DNA of 35,101 bases from Dysgonamonadaceae bacterium (GCA_031270075.1 JAISYG010000039.1:1-35101), one strand, 5' to 3'; numbered from the stretch's first letter, positions 26,827-34,970 are shown. The notes: generated by a model from the letters alone, not told the origin. Translations and numbers: made by a program.

Positions 26827-28788
26827 TTATTCTTGGAGGACACAACGCACTGTTACCCCGAAGCTACGAGGGTGGTAGTAGTTAGTGTGCATAGTTATAC
26901 CGCCGAAGTACATGTCGTACCCACCGTCCGCACTGTACACTGATCCACTCCAGTAGGAGCCGGGGCCGCCCACACCGTTCAGAAAACCATTGTCGCCGTG
27001 GCGGAACCCCGAATGGGGGAAGAAGTTATCAGCATCACTACCGGCAGGGACGGCAGGATTATGATAAGCGCCGGTAAGTATACCGGTATATGTACCGTCA
27101 GGAAGCATAGAATTGGAAGTTATTGGTATATCGGAAGACAGCAGCCTCCACGCACCCCTAATATTAGTAACCAGGTCCCAAGTACCACCCATTAACCCAA
27201 ACTCCTCACTGTGTGGCATACGATAGTATTTTCCTTCGGTAATAAGATTCTGGGTTTCAGATATGTACAGGCAGATATCGCCTACATAATTCGCATAATG
27301 TTGTGTTCCCAAATCCGTAAGCTCCTGGCTGCCGCGATTATTGTTAATACCACTCTGCACAACATAAGTAGTATTATCTGCATAAGGAACAGGACCCCAT
27401 GCGTCAGAGCCTTGCGAGTTATCTGGAACCATCGGAATGGTACTGCTGGCTGTAAAAGCCGACACATTTGTTTTCGTCCATGTACTCGATGCAGGCGGCC
27501 CGGCTGTATAGGTGGGTACATAAATAGGTGTGCCCGTTGTTGTTGGATTAGCACTCTCACCGGAATAGAAATAGTTAGGATATTGAAGCAAAGGGTCCGT
27601 ACTCAACACTGCTGCAGGCGAAATCCCTATCAGCGAACCCCATTTGAAAAATACTCCCTGGTATTTCTGCTCGGTCGGATAATGACCGGCAACACCCGGA
27701 GTCGGGTCATAGGGCTTAAACGTAAGTTTTGGATTGGATGGGTCTGTTGTTTCATCCCAGTAGATATTACTCGACGCAAACTTCGCATATCGTAGCTTCA
27801 CCCGAATGGTATAACTCTTACCGCTTTCTAATGCAATGCTACTAAACGTGAAAGTCTTACCAACCAACGGAAGGGTGTTATCGGTAGACAACGTTATCTT
27901 ATTCGCAGGAATCGTAAGGCTAACAACAGCGGATGCTTTAGGAAATATCCGCAGTCCATCGGATGTTCGACTTTGAGCGGATGCACCACTCCATGTAAAA
28001 GCTGGATTAGCAGTAGTCGCACCGGGGTTCAGGCTTCCGCCGCCCGTATGGACGAAACTGCCGCTGATGGCTTGCGCATTGAGGGTGATATCCGTCAGGG
28101 TCTTAATCTGCATGTCCGAACGATTGCTTTCGATTACTAATTTCACTTTCGTCAGCGCTTGCGCCAGTTGGATGGTCAACGTCGGATCCGTTTCATCGGC
28201 GGCGATTGTCCTGGCTACAGGGTTTTTCCACAGCAGGAAATCTTTATCGTTGTTTACCGGAAGGACGTTCGGGACGTTGCCCACGACATAACCGCCGGAA
28301 GGCGTAGCCATGTCGCCTGTTTCATTGTGCGACATGCAGTAATAATGACAGCTCACACCTGCCGGAATCTGCAACTCGGGATTGTCCGAAGCGCCGATCG
28401 TAAAGTCGCCGTACGAAATCAATTCGCCGTCCAGATACCCGTCGCCGGTGCCATTCTTAACGGCTATCACGCGGTATTTCCTCCCATTGTCCATTGCTTG
28501 CGGGGGAACGCCGTCGCGCAACGCTCGCCAATCCGGCTCTATACTCATTTCCAGCAGCAGCCCGTCGCCCAGGGGCTGGATGACTGTTTCCACCGGGGCG
28601 TTCGTCGGGCCGGAATGCCGCAATTCTTCCGAGCCGCCTTCCGTCAGACCCAAAAGATTGATTTTTACCGGAACGATGGCGCCGCTTCTTTTGCCTTCCG
28701 GCAGTTCCTGTTCGCACGAGCCTAAAGCTACGGTCAGGAGCAGGAGCATTACACTCATGTAAGATACTGTTTTTTTACTTGTTTTCAT
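26827..28788 (-). CDS. Fimbrillin-like surface lipoprotein with C-terminal FISUMP domain
   Basis: A 653-residue lipoprotein: the signal peptide ends in ALGSC with C25 as the lipid site. The N-terminal half looks like the Bacteroidales fimbrillin/Mfa-like fold (VPVKINLLG start, then repeated beta-strand segments, and LRYAKFASSNIYWDETTDP at the junction). The C-terminal 200 residues resemble the Fibrobacter succinogenes major paralogous (FISUMP) domain: YYRMPHSEEFGLMGGTWD, GSYWSGSVYSADGGYDMYFGG, and the closing RSFGVTVRCV. Such proteins are probably cell-surface, perhaps fimbrial tip or adhesin components; this is family inference. It is 7 nt after the small peptide gene, with which it should be co-transcribed. 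Confidence 0.75.
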   Translation of the reverse strand: MKTSKKTVSYMSVMLLLLTVALGSCEQELPEGKRSGAIVPVKINLLGLTEGGSEELRHSGPTNAPVETVIQPLGDGLLLEMSIEPDWRALRDGVPPQAMDNGRKYRVIAVKNGTGDGYLDGELISYGDFTIGASDNPELQIPAGVSCHYYCMSHNETGDMATPSGGYVVGNVPNVLPVNNDKDFLLWKNPVARTIAADETDPTLTIQLAQALTKVKLVIESNRSDMQIKTLTDITLNAQAISGSFVHTGGGSLNPGATTANPAFTWSGASAQSRTSDGLRIFPKASAVVSLTIPANKITLSTDNTLPLVGKTFTFSSIALESGKSYTIRVKLRYAKFASSNIYWDETTDPSNPKLTFKPYDPTPGVAGHYPTEQKYQGVFFKWGSLIGISPAAVLSTDPLLQYPNYFYSGESANPTTTGTPIYVPTYTAGPPASSTWTKTNVSAFTASSTIPMVPDNSQGSDAWGPVPYADNTTYVVQSGINNNRGSQELTDLGTQHYANYVGDICLYISETQNLITEGKYYRMPHSEEFGLMGGTWDLVTNIRGAWRLLSSDIPITSNSMLPDGTYTGILTGAYHNPAVPAGSDADNFFPHSGFRHGDNGFLNGVGGPGSYWSGSVYSADGGYDMYFGGITMHTNYYHPRSFGVTVRCVLQE

Positions 28789-28795
28789 GGCCGTT

Positions 28796-28969
28796 TCAAT
28801 AAGGCATCATATAATCCGACATTGCCAACTCGTCCTCTGGTATTTCTTCATAATCGGTATATTCCAATGTGTCTGGAACTCTCACATTTTTCATTGTTAT
28901 CGCAATAAAACCTTCCAGCTGTACCCGGGAGATGATTGCTTTCGGGTGTACATACTTTTTCTTTTTCAT
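28796..28969 (-). CDS. Small conserved-looking peptide upstream of the fimbrillin-like lipoprotein
   Basis: A 57-residue protein beginning MKKKKYVHPKAIISRVQLEG and ending in an acidic, Met/Tyr-rich tail (DELAMSDYMMPY). I recall many Bacteroidales genomes carrying short proteins of the pattern MKKKxYxxPxxxxxxLxxEG before fimbrillin-like lipoprotein genes; their function is unknown to me. There is no signal peptide or membrane segment. The middle contains an alternating hydrophobic stretch (VQLEGFIAITMKNV). I chose the ATG at 28969 because it fits that pattern; another at 28996 is in frame. The stop lies 7 nt before the lipoprotein ATG. Confidence 0.7.
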   Translation of the reverse strand: MKKKKYVHPKAIISRVQLEGFIAITMKNVRVPDTLEYTDYEEIPEDELAMSDYMMPY

Positions 28970-29052
28970 GCTTTTTTCTGTTTTTTTATTTAACATTTAT
29001 TCTTATTCTAACTAATCTTTGTTCGATTGATGCTTGCAGGTTGTACCTGGCG

Positions 29053-29160
29053 TGCTACCGAGAGATGCATCCTTACAGGATGCAATGGGGATGGGTATAA
29101 TGATCTTGCTACCGAGAGATGCATCCTTACAGGATGCAATGGAGATGGGTATAATGGTTT
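29053..29160. repeat. Two tandem 54-bp units, each with a 7-bp stem palindrome
   Basis: Unit 1 (29053-29106) and unit 2 (29107-29160) are nearly identical and begin TGCTACCGAGAGATGCATCC. Each holds TGCATCC, a 5-nt loop and GGATGCA (29066-29084 and 29120-29138). Confidence 0.9.
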
Positions 29161-29189
29161 TGCTACGAAAACATTCCGTTAGGAATGTT
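29161..29189. repeat. Third unit start with a different palindrome
   Basis: The period is kept: TGCTAC recurs at 29161, exactly 54 bp after unit 2 begins. The stem is different: AACATTCC (29170-29177), loop GTTA, GGAATGTT (29182-29189). Confidence 0.8.
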
Positions 29190-29224
29190 GCGCTCGATAG
29201 AATTGCATTGCCTTTTTTTCTCCC

Positions 29225-29251
29225 TGCATCCCAGAGGGATGCATCCTTACT
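29225..29251. repeat. Fourth palindrome related to units 1 and 2
   Basis: TGCATCCC (29225-29232), loop AGA, GGGATGCA (29236-29243), followed by TCCTTAC as in units 1 and 2. Confidence 0.75.
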
Positions 29252-29287
29252 TATGGCTATTCCTTCGTGTGCTTCAATCGACCGAAG

Positions 29288-29295
29288 CAAAGATA
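29288..29295 (-). promoter_or_regulatory. Possible internal -7 element in the leader
   Basis: The minus strand reads TATCTTTG. No TTTG lies at the -33 distance. If used, it would start a transcript of the repeat block and shorten the leader of the small peptide gene to about 310 nt. Confidence 0.35.
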
Positions 29296-29321
29296 ATTTT
29301 GTACAACTTATTGAATCACAA

Positions 29322-29423
29322 TTACATGGGGGGGGATTCCAGTATCTTCATCTGACTATTCAGCCCGACGGCCAAGGAGTTTGCCTCCCGGTTGGTATAT
29401 CTATTTTCTACGCTTTCGTACAT
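29322..29423 (-). other. Short open frame of 33 codons ending at the G8/C8 tract
   Basis: On the minus strand an ATG at 29423 opens a frame starting MYESVENRYTNREANS and ending MKILESPPM before a TAA. It stays open upstream of the ATG for about 20 more codons. The last codons are written by the run of eight C. I have a vague memory of similar short products in other Bacteroidales but cannot confirm it, so I list it as an open frame and not as a gene. Confidence 0.35.
29328..29335. repeat. G8 homopolymer
   Basis: Eight consecutive G on the plus strand, in a region of ordinary composition. On the minus strand it separates the 33-codon frame from a second open frame that runs on to 29012. Confidence 0.9.
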
Positions 29424-29500
29424 TCTCTTCTTGCGTTTCTTTGCAACTGTTATTGTGAAATATTTAATATATTTCGCCGAATGTCAGCGATTTTATGGGG

Positions 29501-29532
29501 CAAAGATAAACTTTATTTTTCATTACAGCAAA
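29501..29532 (-). promoter_or_regulatory. Promoter reading left into the repeat region and the peptide-lipoprotein genes
   Basis: The minus strand has TTTG (29529-29532), 20 nt, then TATCTTTG (29501-29508), a complete consensus match. The next gene on that strand with a good start is at 28969. Confidence 0.7.
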
Positions 29533-29565
29533 TTTCAGGCCCAATCAAACCGAAATCTAAAATAT

Positions 29566-29596
29566 TTTGTGTATTATACTAAAAATTGTACTTTTG
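29566..29596 (+). promoter_or_regulatory. Promoter of purL
   Basis: TTTG (29566-29569), 19 nt, TACTTTTG (29589-29596). Transcription would start near 29602, which fixes the purL start at 29621 and rules out the in-frame ATG at 29567. Confidence 0.8.
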
Positions 29597-29620
29597 CAAA
29601 CGAATTCTCAAACTACAAAA

Positions 29621-32600
29621 ATGATCGTATTCTTCAAAACGCCCGAAAAATCCATTTTAGCGGTAGAAGCCGCTGAAACTCTCAACCAAACAGATATCCA
29701 GAAGCTGATTTGGCTTTTTAGTAACGCCGAATACTTGCAGGAACAAAAAATAGACGCCTGTTTGGTCGGTCCTCGTCGCGAAATGATTACCCCCTGGAGT
29801 ACTAATGCCGTCGAAATTACTCAAATCATGGGAATTAAGGGAATTTCAAGGATAGAGGAATTTCTAATGGTGGAAAGCAACCAAGCGCCTTACGATCCGA
29901 TGTTGCAGAAAATCTACAACGGTATCGGCCAGGATATTTTTACTATCGACAAACAACCGGAGAAAATTATCACCATCGACGATATCGCCGCCTACAACCA
30001 ACAGGAAGGATTGGCGTTGAGTCCGGAAGAAATTGATTATCTTAATAGCGTGAGCGAAAAACTGGGGCGCAAACTGACAGACAGCGAAGTTTTCGGATTT
30101 TCACAAGTCAATTCCGAACATTGCCGGCACAAGATTTTCAATGGAACGTTTCTGATTGACGGCGTAGAACAACCCTCCTCCTTGTTCCAGTTGATTCAAA
30201 AGACATCCAAGGTCAATCCCAATCAATTGGTTTCGGCTTACAAAGACAATGTGGCTTTTAATCAAGGACCTGCAATGGAGCAATTCGCCCCCGCAAGCGG
30301 CGAACAGCCCGATTTCTTTGAAACGAAAACGGTCGAAACCGTCCTTTCGCTCAAAGCGGAAACCCATAATTTTCCTACAACGGTAGAACCTTTCAACGGC
30401 GCATCGACCGGTTCCGGCGGCGAAATCCGCGATCGTTTAGGCGGTGGAAAGGCTTCGTTACCCCTCGCAGGAACGGCGGTGTATATGACAGCCTACCCGC
30501 GTACGGAAACCGGTCGCAGTTGGGAAAAGGCGCTGCCTCCCCGCCGGTGGCTTTATCAAACACCCGAACAAATCCTGATCAAGGCTTCTAACGGAGCTTC
30601 GGACTTCGGAAATAAATTCGGTCAGCCGGTGATTTGCGGCTCGGTACTGACTTTTGAACAGGAAGAAAACAATAAAAAATACGCTTACGACAAGGTAATT
30701 ATGTTGGCCGGCGGCATCGGCTATGCTAACCAATCCGATGCTTTGAAAGGTGCCGTGGAAGCCGGTGAAGAAGTGGTTATTCTCGGCGGAGATAATTACC
30801 GGATTGGGATGGGCGGTGGCGCCGTATCTTCGGTCGATACCGGCGAATACGCCAGCGGTATCGAACTGAATGCCGTGCAGCGAGCCAATCCCGAAATGCA
30901 AAAGCGAGTCGCCAATGTCATCCGCAGTTTGGCCGAATCCGGGAACAATCCCATTGTTTCTATCCACGACCACGGCGCCGGTGGACATTTGAACTGCCTT
31001 TCCGAACTGGTGGAAACTACCGGGGGAACAATCCATATGGACCAATTGCCTATCGGCGACCCTACCTTGTCGGCCAAAGAAATTATTGGCAACGAAAGTC
31101 AGGAACGCATGGGATTGGTATTGAAACCGGAAGATATCGACCGCATACGCCGGATTGCCGAGCGGGAACGCGCCCCGATGTACACAGTAGGCCGGACTAC
31201 CGGCGATATGCAATTTGTTTTTGAACAAGCCGACGGTCAATGCCCGCTCAACATGCATCTAAGCGACTTTTTCGGCAAACCGCCCCGCACGCTGATGATC
31301 GATAGTACAGTCGCAGAAACGTTTCGCGAGCCGGAATACGATATCCGCTATCTGCCGGAATATCTGGAAAACGTCCTGCAATTGGAAGCCGTGGGTTGCA
31401 AAGATTGGTTAACCAATAAAGTAGACCGCTCGGTTACCGGAAAAATCGCCCGCCAGCAATGCCAGGGGGAAATACAGTTGCCTTTGAGCGATTTGGGAGC
31501 CGTTGCTCTGGATTATCGCGGGAAAATAGGCATTGCCACTTCGATTGGCCATGCGCCGCAGGTAGCTTTGGCGGATGCCGCTGCCGGTTCCGTAATGGCA
31601 ATGGCAGAAGCGCTGACCAATATCGTTTTTGCCCCGTTGAAAAACCAATTAAGTAGCGTTTCGTTAAGCGCCAACTGGATGTGGCCCTGTAAAAATCCGG
31701 GCGAAGACGCCCGTTTATACCAAGCGGTAGAAGCCTGCTCCCGGTTTGCCTGCGAACTGGGCATCAATATTCCGACCGGAAAAGATTCGTTGTCGATGAC
31801 TCAAAAATACGGGGAAGAAAAAGTCTATTCACCCGGCACAGTCATTATTTCGGCCGGTGCGGAAGTTTCCGATATCCGAAAAATCGTATCGCCGGTTATG
31901 GTCAACCGTCCGGATACCACATTCTATTATATAGACTTCTCGAAAGACGATCTGAAACTGGGCGGTTCGGCGTTGGCGCAAAGTTTGAATGCCATCGGCC
32001 GGAATGTGCCGACAGTCCGGGATGCGGCTTATTTCAAAACGGCTTTTAACACCGTTCAACAACTGATTGAAGATGGATTGATATTGGCCGGACACGATAT
32101 TTCGGCCGGTGGGATGATTACGACTTTGCTGGAAATGTGTTTTGGAAATGTGAATGGCGGGTTATCGCTTGATCTTTCTGTTAGGAATGATGAAATCATC
32201 CAAATCCTTTTTGCCGAAAACCCCGGCATCATTATTCAGGTAGCCGACAAGCAGCCGATTGAAAAGCGTTTATCCGAAAAAAACATTCGTTTCGCCGCCA
32301 TCGGATCGCCGGTTTCCGAACGGCAAATCCGTATTCGAGGCATAGCAAAACCCTTCGATATCGATGCCTTGCGCGATGTTTGGTATCGTCCGTCTTATTT
32401 GTTAGACCGCAAACAATCGGGCGAAACCTGCGCCCGCAAACGTTTTGAAAATTACAAGCGGCAAGCTTTGCAGTTGCAATTTCATCCGGCATTTACGGGA
32501 ACGTTGCAACAATATCATTTGACTTTCGACCGCAAACAACGGTCGGAAATTCGGGCTGCCGTTATTCGTGAAAAAGGCACCAACGGCGAACGGGAAATGG

Positions 32601-33331
32601 CTTATTCCCTGTATTTAGCCGGATTCGACGTGAAAGATGTTCACATGACCGACCTCGCTTCGGGCCGAGAAACGCTGGAAGATGTCAATTTCATCGTTTT
32701 CTGCGGCGGATTTTCCAATTCCGATGTATTGGGTTCGGCCAAAGGTTGGGCCGGCGCTTTCCGCTACAACGAAAAATCACGGGACGCATTGGCCCGATTT
32801 TATGCCCGTCCCGACACCTTAAGTCTGGGTGTTTGCAACGGTTGTCAATTGATGGTCGAACTCAACTTAGTGAATCCCGAACATCCGGAGCGTCCGGCAA
32901 TGTTGCACAACGATTCCGGCAAATTGGAATCGGAATTTATCTCGATAGATATTCCGCCCAACCCATCGGTGATGCTTCAATCTTTGGCAGGCTCTCAATT
33001 AGGCATTTGGGTCAATCACGGCGAAGGAAAATTCCGGTTGCCGCTGCCTGAAAAGGAATATCATATTGTGGCCAAGTACTCCTACGATACCTATCCCGGC
33101 AACCCCAACGGTTCGGACTATTCGGCAGCAGGAATCTGCACGAAAGACGGTCGCCACCTGGCCATGATGCCGCATCCGGAGCGGGCCATCTTCCCCTGGC
33201 AATGGGCGTACTATCCGCAAAACCGGTTGACAGATGAAGTCAGTCCATGGATAGAAGCGTTTGTCAATGCGCGGTTGTGGATAGAGAATAAACTCCAAAA
33301 AGAATTGTTTTTAGTAAAAAAGATATATTAA
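29621..33331 (+). CDS. purL: Phosphoribosylformylglycinamidine synthase, one-chain form
   Basis: FGAM synthase carries out step four of purine synthesis: FGAR plus glutamine and ATP gives FGAM. At 1236 residues this is the large form with all parts in one chain: an N-terminal PurS-like region, a linker, two AIRS-type synthase halves, and a glutaminase domain. Visible signatures are SEHCRHKIFNG and THNFPTTVEPFNGASTGSGGEIRD, DHGAGGHLNCLSELVE, GKDSLSM, and in the glutaminase C1072 within LGVCNGCQLM plus MMPHPERAI. The frame is open upstream to an ATG at 29567, but that lies in the promoter; ATG 29621 (MIVFFKTPEKSI) is the family start. Confidence 0.97.
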   Translation: MIVFFKTPEKSILAVEAAETLNQTDIQKLIWLFSNAEYLQEQKIDACLVGPRREMITPWSTNAVEITQIMGIKGISRIEEFLMVESNQAPYDPMLQKIYNGIGQDIFTIDKQPEKIITIDDIAAYNQQEGLALSPEEIDYLNSVSEKLGRKLTDSEVFGFSQVNSEHCRHKIFNGTFLIDGVEQPSSLFQLIQKTSKVNPNQLVSAYKDNVAFNQGPAMEQFAPASGEQPDFFETKTVETVLSLKAETHNFPTTVEPFNGASTGSGGEIRDRLGGGKASLPLAGTAVYMTAYPRTETGRSWEKALPPRRWLYQTPEQILIKASNGASDFGNKFGQPVICGSVLTFEQEENNKKYAYDKVIMLAGGIGYANQSDALKGAVEAGEEVVILGGDNYRIGMGGGAVSSVDTGEYASGIELNAVQRANPEMQKRVANVIRSLAESGNNPIVSIHDHGAGGHLNCLSELVETTGGTIHMDQLPIGDPTLSAKEIIGNESQERMGLVLKPEDIDRIRRIAERERAPMYTVGRTTGDMQFVFEQADGQCPLNMHLSDFFGKPPRTLMIDSTVAETFREPEYDIRYLPEYLENVLQLEAVGCKDWLTNKVDRSVTGKIARQQCQGEIQLPLSDLGAVALDYRGKIGIATSIGHAPQVALADAAAGSVMAMAEALTNIVFAPLKNQLSSVSLSANWMWPCKNPGEDARLYQAVEACSRFACELGINIPTGKDSLSMTQKYGEEKVYSPGTVIISAGAEVSDIRKIVSPVMVNRPDTTFYYIDFSKDDLKLGGSALAQSLNAIGRNVPTVRDAAYFKTAFNTVQQLIEDGLILAGHDISAGGMITTLLEMCFGNVNGGLSLDLSVRNDEIIQILFAENPGIIIQVADKQPIEKRLSEKNIRFAAIGSPVSERQIRIRGIAKPFDIDALRDVWYRPSYLLDRKQSGETCARKRFENYKRQALQLQFHPAFTGTLQQYHLTFDRKQRSEIRAAVIREKGTNGEREMAYSLYLAGFDVKDVHMTDLASGRETLEDVNFIVFCGGFSNSDVLGSAKGWAGAFRYNEKSRDALARFYARPDTLSLGVCNGCQLMVELNLVNPEHPERPAMLHNDSGKLESEFISIDIPPNPSVMLQSLAGSQLGIWVNHGEGKFRLPLPEKEYHIVAKYSYDTYPGNPNGSDYSAAGICTKDGRHLAMMPHPERAIFPWQWAYYPQNRLTDEVSPWIEAFVNARLWIENKLQKELFLVKKIY

Positions 33332-33368
33332 GACAAAAAAACATTCATTATAAATGAAATAAAAAAAC

Positions 33369-33376
33369 TATATTTG
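33369..33376 (+). promoter_or_regulatory. Promoter -7 element of the T9SS cargo gene
   Basis: TATATTTG, about 48 nt before the ATG at 33425. No TTTG at -33; a small AT hairpin (TTCATT ... AATGAA) lies just upstream. Confidence 0.55.
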
Positions 33377-33424
33377 CAGTGTGATTAAATTCAATTTCAA
33401 GTTTCATTAAAAAAAACGTAAAAA

Positions 33425-34912
33425 ATGATTAATTCTACTGCATTAAGAAACGTAATTTGTTTTGTTTCTTTAGTTTGTTTGACGTCGATGGGCGTTCATG
33501 CTCAATCGAGTGGGTCGGGTACGGTTGAAGATCCGTACATTATTGCAAATGAGGGCGATTTGCAAAGTATTTACCAATTTGCGACGACAGATGCTTCCGA
33601 TGGCGTATATTTTTCCATTACGGAGGATATAACGCTGACGGAATCGTGGAACAATTATGTAATCGGACCTCAGTCTGCTCATCCATTCAAGGGTAAAGTG
33701 GCCGGTAATGGACATACTATATCCGGTTTGTCGATCAATAAAGCTGCTCCGGCGGCTGGTTATTTAGGCTATTATGCTTTGTTCGGGGTAATCGGTTCAG
33801 GTGCGGAAATTACCGATTTGCACGTACAAGGCTCAATCTCGATTGACGAAGAAGGAGGAAGCGCTTATGCGGCCGGGCTTGTCGCTCGTATATACTCCAA
33901 TGTCAACGCAACCGACTCCATTATTATCCGGCATTGTTCTTCCGCTGTGGACATTGTTAATAATGCGACTACGGCCTATACCGGAGGTGTTGTTGGTTAT
34001 TCTTTACCTACTGCACAATCTCAAATTCATGTTCTTATCGACGGTTGCGCCAATACAGGCAATCTTTCGGGGCCACTCGACCGTGCGGGTGGTATTATTG
34101 CATCCGGTTTGGTTCAACTACACGACGCCTTGCAGTCTTCACTTACACTGAGTAACTGTTACAACAGCGGAAATATTACAACTACCGAAACCGGTGATAA
34201 TTATGTAGGAGGAATTGCCGGTTATTTTGGGATAAATAATGCTCTCGCCGGTCCAGCCACCATAGAAAAATGCCTCAACACAGGTATTTTAACAGGAACA
34301 AGCTTAACCCGTTTAGCGGGTATCTTAGCCCGTATAATGGACTGGGAGAATGCATCGGCCGTTAGTATTTTGCGCTCTGTGGCGGCTCAAACCTCAATAT
34401 CCTGTCCTTACTCGTCGGGGCCTGCCCGGGTAGGATACAAAACTCACTCTACCAATGGCGTTTATAAACTGTCAAAGAATTATGCTTTAGAAAGTATGTT
34501 GGTCAATGGCGCTGCTCTTACCTCTGTTTACTTGAATACCAGTTCGCAAGGCCGGAGCAAAACCTTAGAGGAATTGCAAGATCAGAATTTTTATGTAGAT
34601 ACGTTGGCTTGGGATTTTACCGGAAACTGGGCCATAGACGCTACCACCTTGTTCCCCATGCCAAAATATATGGCTACTCCTCTTACAAGCATCAAAGAGG
34701 TATCGCTCGCTCGGTCTTTATCAACGGCTGTGATTGACGGTGTATTGAAGGTACAAGGTTTGAAACCCGGCGAAACGGTAATCGTATATACGGCAACCGG
34801 CGTCCGTCTGCATCAAGCTCAGGTTCGGACGGAGGAAGCTCAGATAGCCTTGCCCGCTTCGGGAGTTTATATTGTCAAAGCAGGTAATCGAACGGCGAAA
34901 GTGATAAGATAA
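33425..34912 (+). CDS. Secreted GLUG-repeat-like protein with type IX sorting domain
   Basis: A 495-residue protein with a signal peptide cut near GVHAQ (residue 27). The body contains repeats like the GLUG motif: YAAGLVARIYS (about 148-158), YTGGVVGYSL (185-194), CYNSGNITTTETGDNYVGGIAGYFG (245-269) and LNTGILTG ... LAGILARI (285-304). These probably form a beta-helix and are common in surface or adhesive proteins. The last 70 residues form a Por-secretion-tail domain: VIDGVLKVQGLKPGETVIVYTATG, then ASGVYIVKAGNRTAKVIR. This is the type A signal recognised by the type IX system, so the protein should be exported and attached to the surface or released. Function unknown. Confidence 0.85.
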   Translation: MINSTALRNVICFVSLVCLTSMGVHAQSSGSGTVEDPYIIANEGDLQSIYQFATTDASDGVYFSITEDITLTESWNNYVIGPQSAHPFKGKVAGNGHTISGLSINKAAPAAGYLGYYALFGVIGSGAEITDLHVQGSISIDEEGGSAYAAGLVARIYSNVNATDSIIIRHCSSAVDIVNNATTAYTGGVVGYSLPTAQSQIHVLIDGCANTGNLSGPLDRAGGIIASGLVQLHDALQSSLTLSNCYNSGNITTTETGDNYVGGIAGYFGINNALAGPATIEKCLNTGILTGTSLTRLAGILARIMDWENASAVSILRSVAAQTSISCPYSSGPARVGYKTHSTNGVYKLSKNYALESMLVNGAALTSVYLNTSSQGRSKTLEELQDQNFYVDTLAWDFTGNWAIDATTLFPMPKYMATPLTSIKEVSLARSLSTAVIDGVLKVQGLKPGETVIVYTATGVRLHQAQVRTEEAQIALPASGVYIVKAGNRTAKVIR

Positions 34913-34933
34913 AATATCGTATAGTCAATGAAG

Positions 34934-34967
34934 AAACGCGTGATACGAGTACATCACGCGTTTTTTT
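34934..34967 (+). terminator. Strong intrinsic terminator after the T9SS cargo gene
   Basis: An 11-bp perfect stem, AAACGCGTGAT (34934-34944) with ATCACGCGTTT (34953-34963), an 8-nt loop, and a T run to 34967. It begins 21 nt after the stop codon. Confidence 0.9.
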
Positions 34968-34970
34968 GTT

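Larger units (their letters stand above)
28970..29620. other. 650-bp region with no assigned protein gene: repeats, G tract, divergent promoters
   Basis: No protein gene here can be supported by family. The left part (29053-29251) holds palindromic repeats, the middle a run of eight G, and the right part a minus-strand promoter (29501-29532) back to back with the purL promoter (29566-29596). Both strands carry open frames across the repeats (plus 29034-29582, minus 29012-29290), which I take as by-products of repeat structure. A minus-strand transcript from 29495 would give the small peptide gene a leader of about 525 nt. Confidence 0.7.

Noticed and set aside
29053-29251. CRISPR array
   Set aside because: The units are directly adjacent with no unique spacers, each is itself a palindrome, and no cas gene is nearby.
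29012-29290. 92-codon minus-strand open frame starting with TTG
   Set aside because: Its content is the same repeats read backwards (IASCKDASLGS twice), with no ATG start and no domain.
29034-29582. 182-codon plus-strand open frame through the repeat region
   Set aside because: It is made partly of the palindromic repeats (RDASLQDAM twice), runs over the purL promoter and has no recognisable domain; open frames exist on both strands here.
29567-29620. N-terminal extension of PurL from ATG 29567
   Set aside because: It starts inside the promoter's -33 box and contains the whole -7 element; PurL proteins begin at the 29621 Met.
33340-33360. AT-only hairpin after purL as a terminator
   Set aside because: The 6-bp stem has a single G-C pair per arm and is followed by A, not T, on the plus strand.
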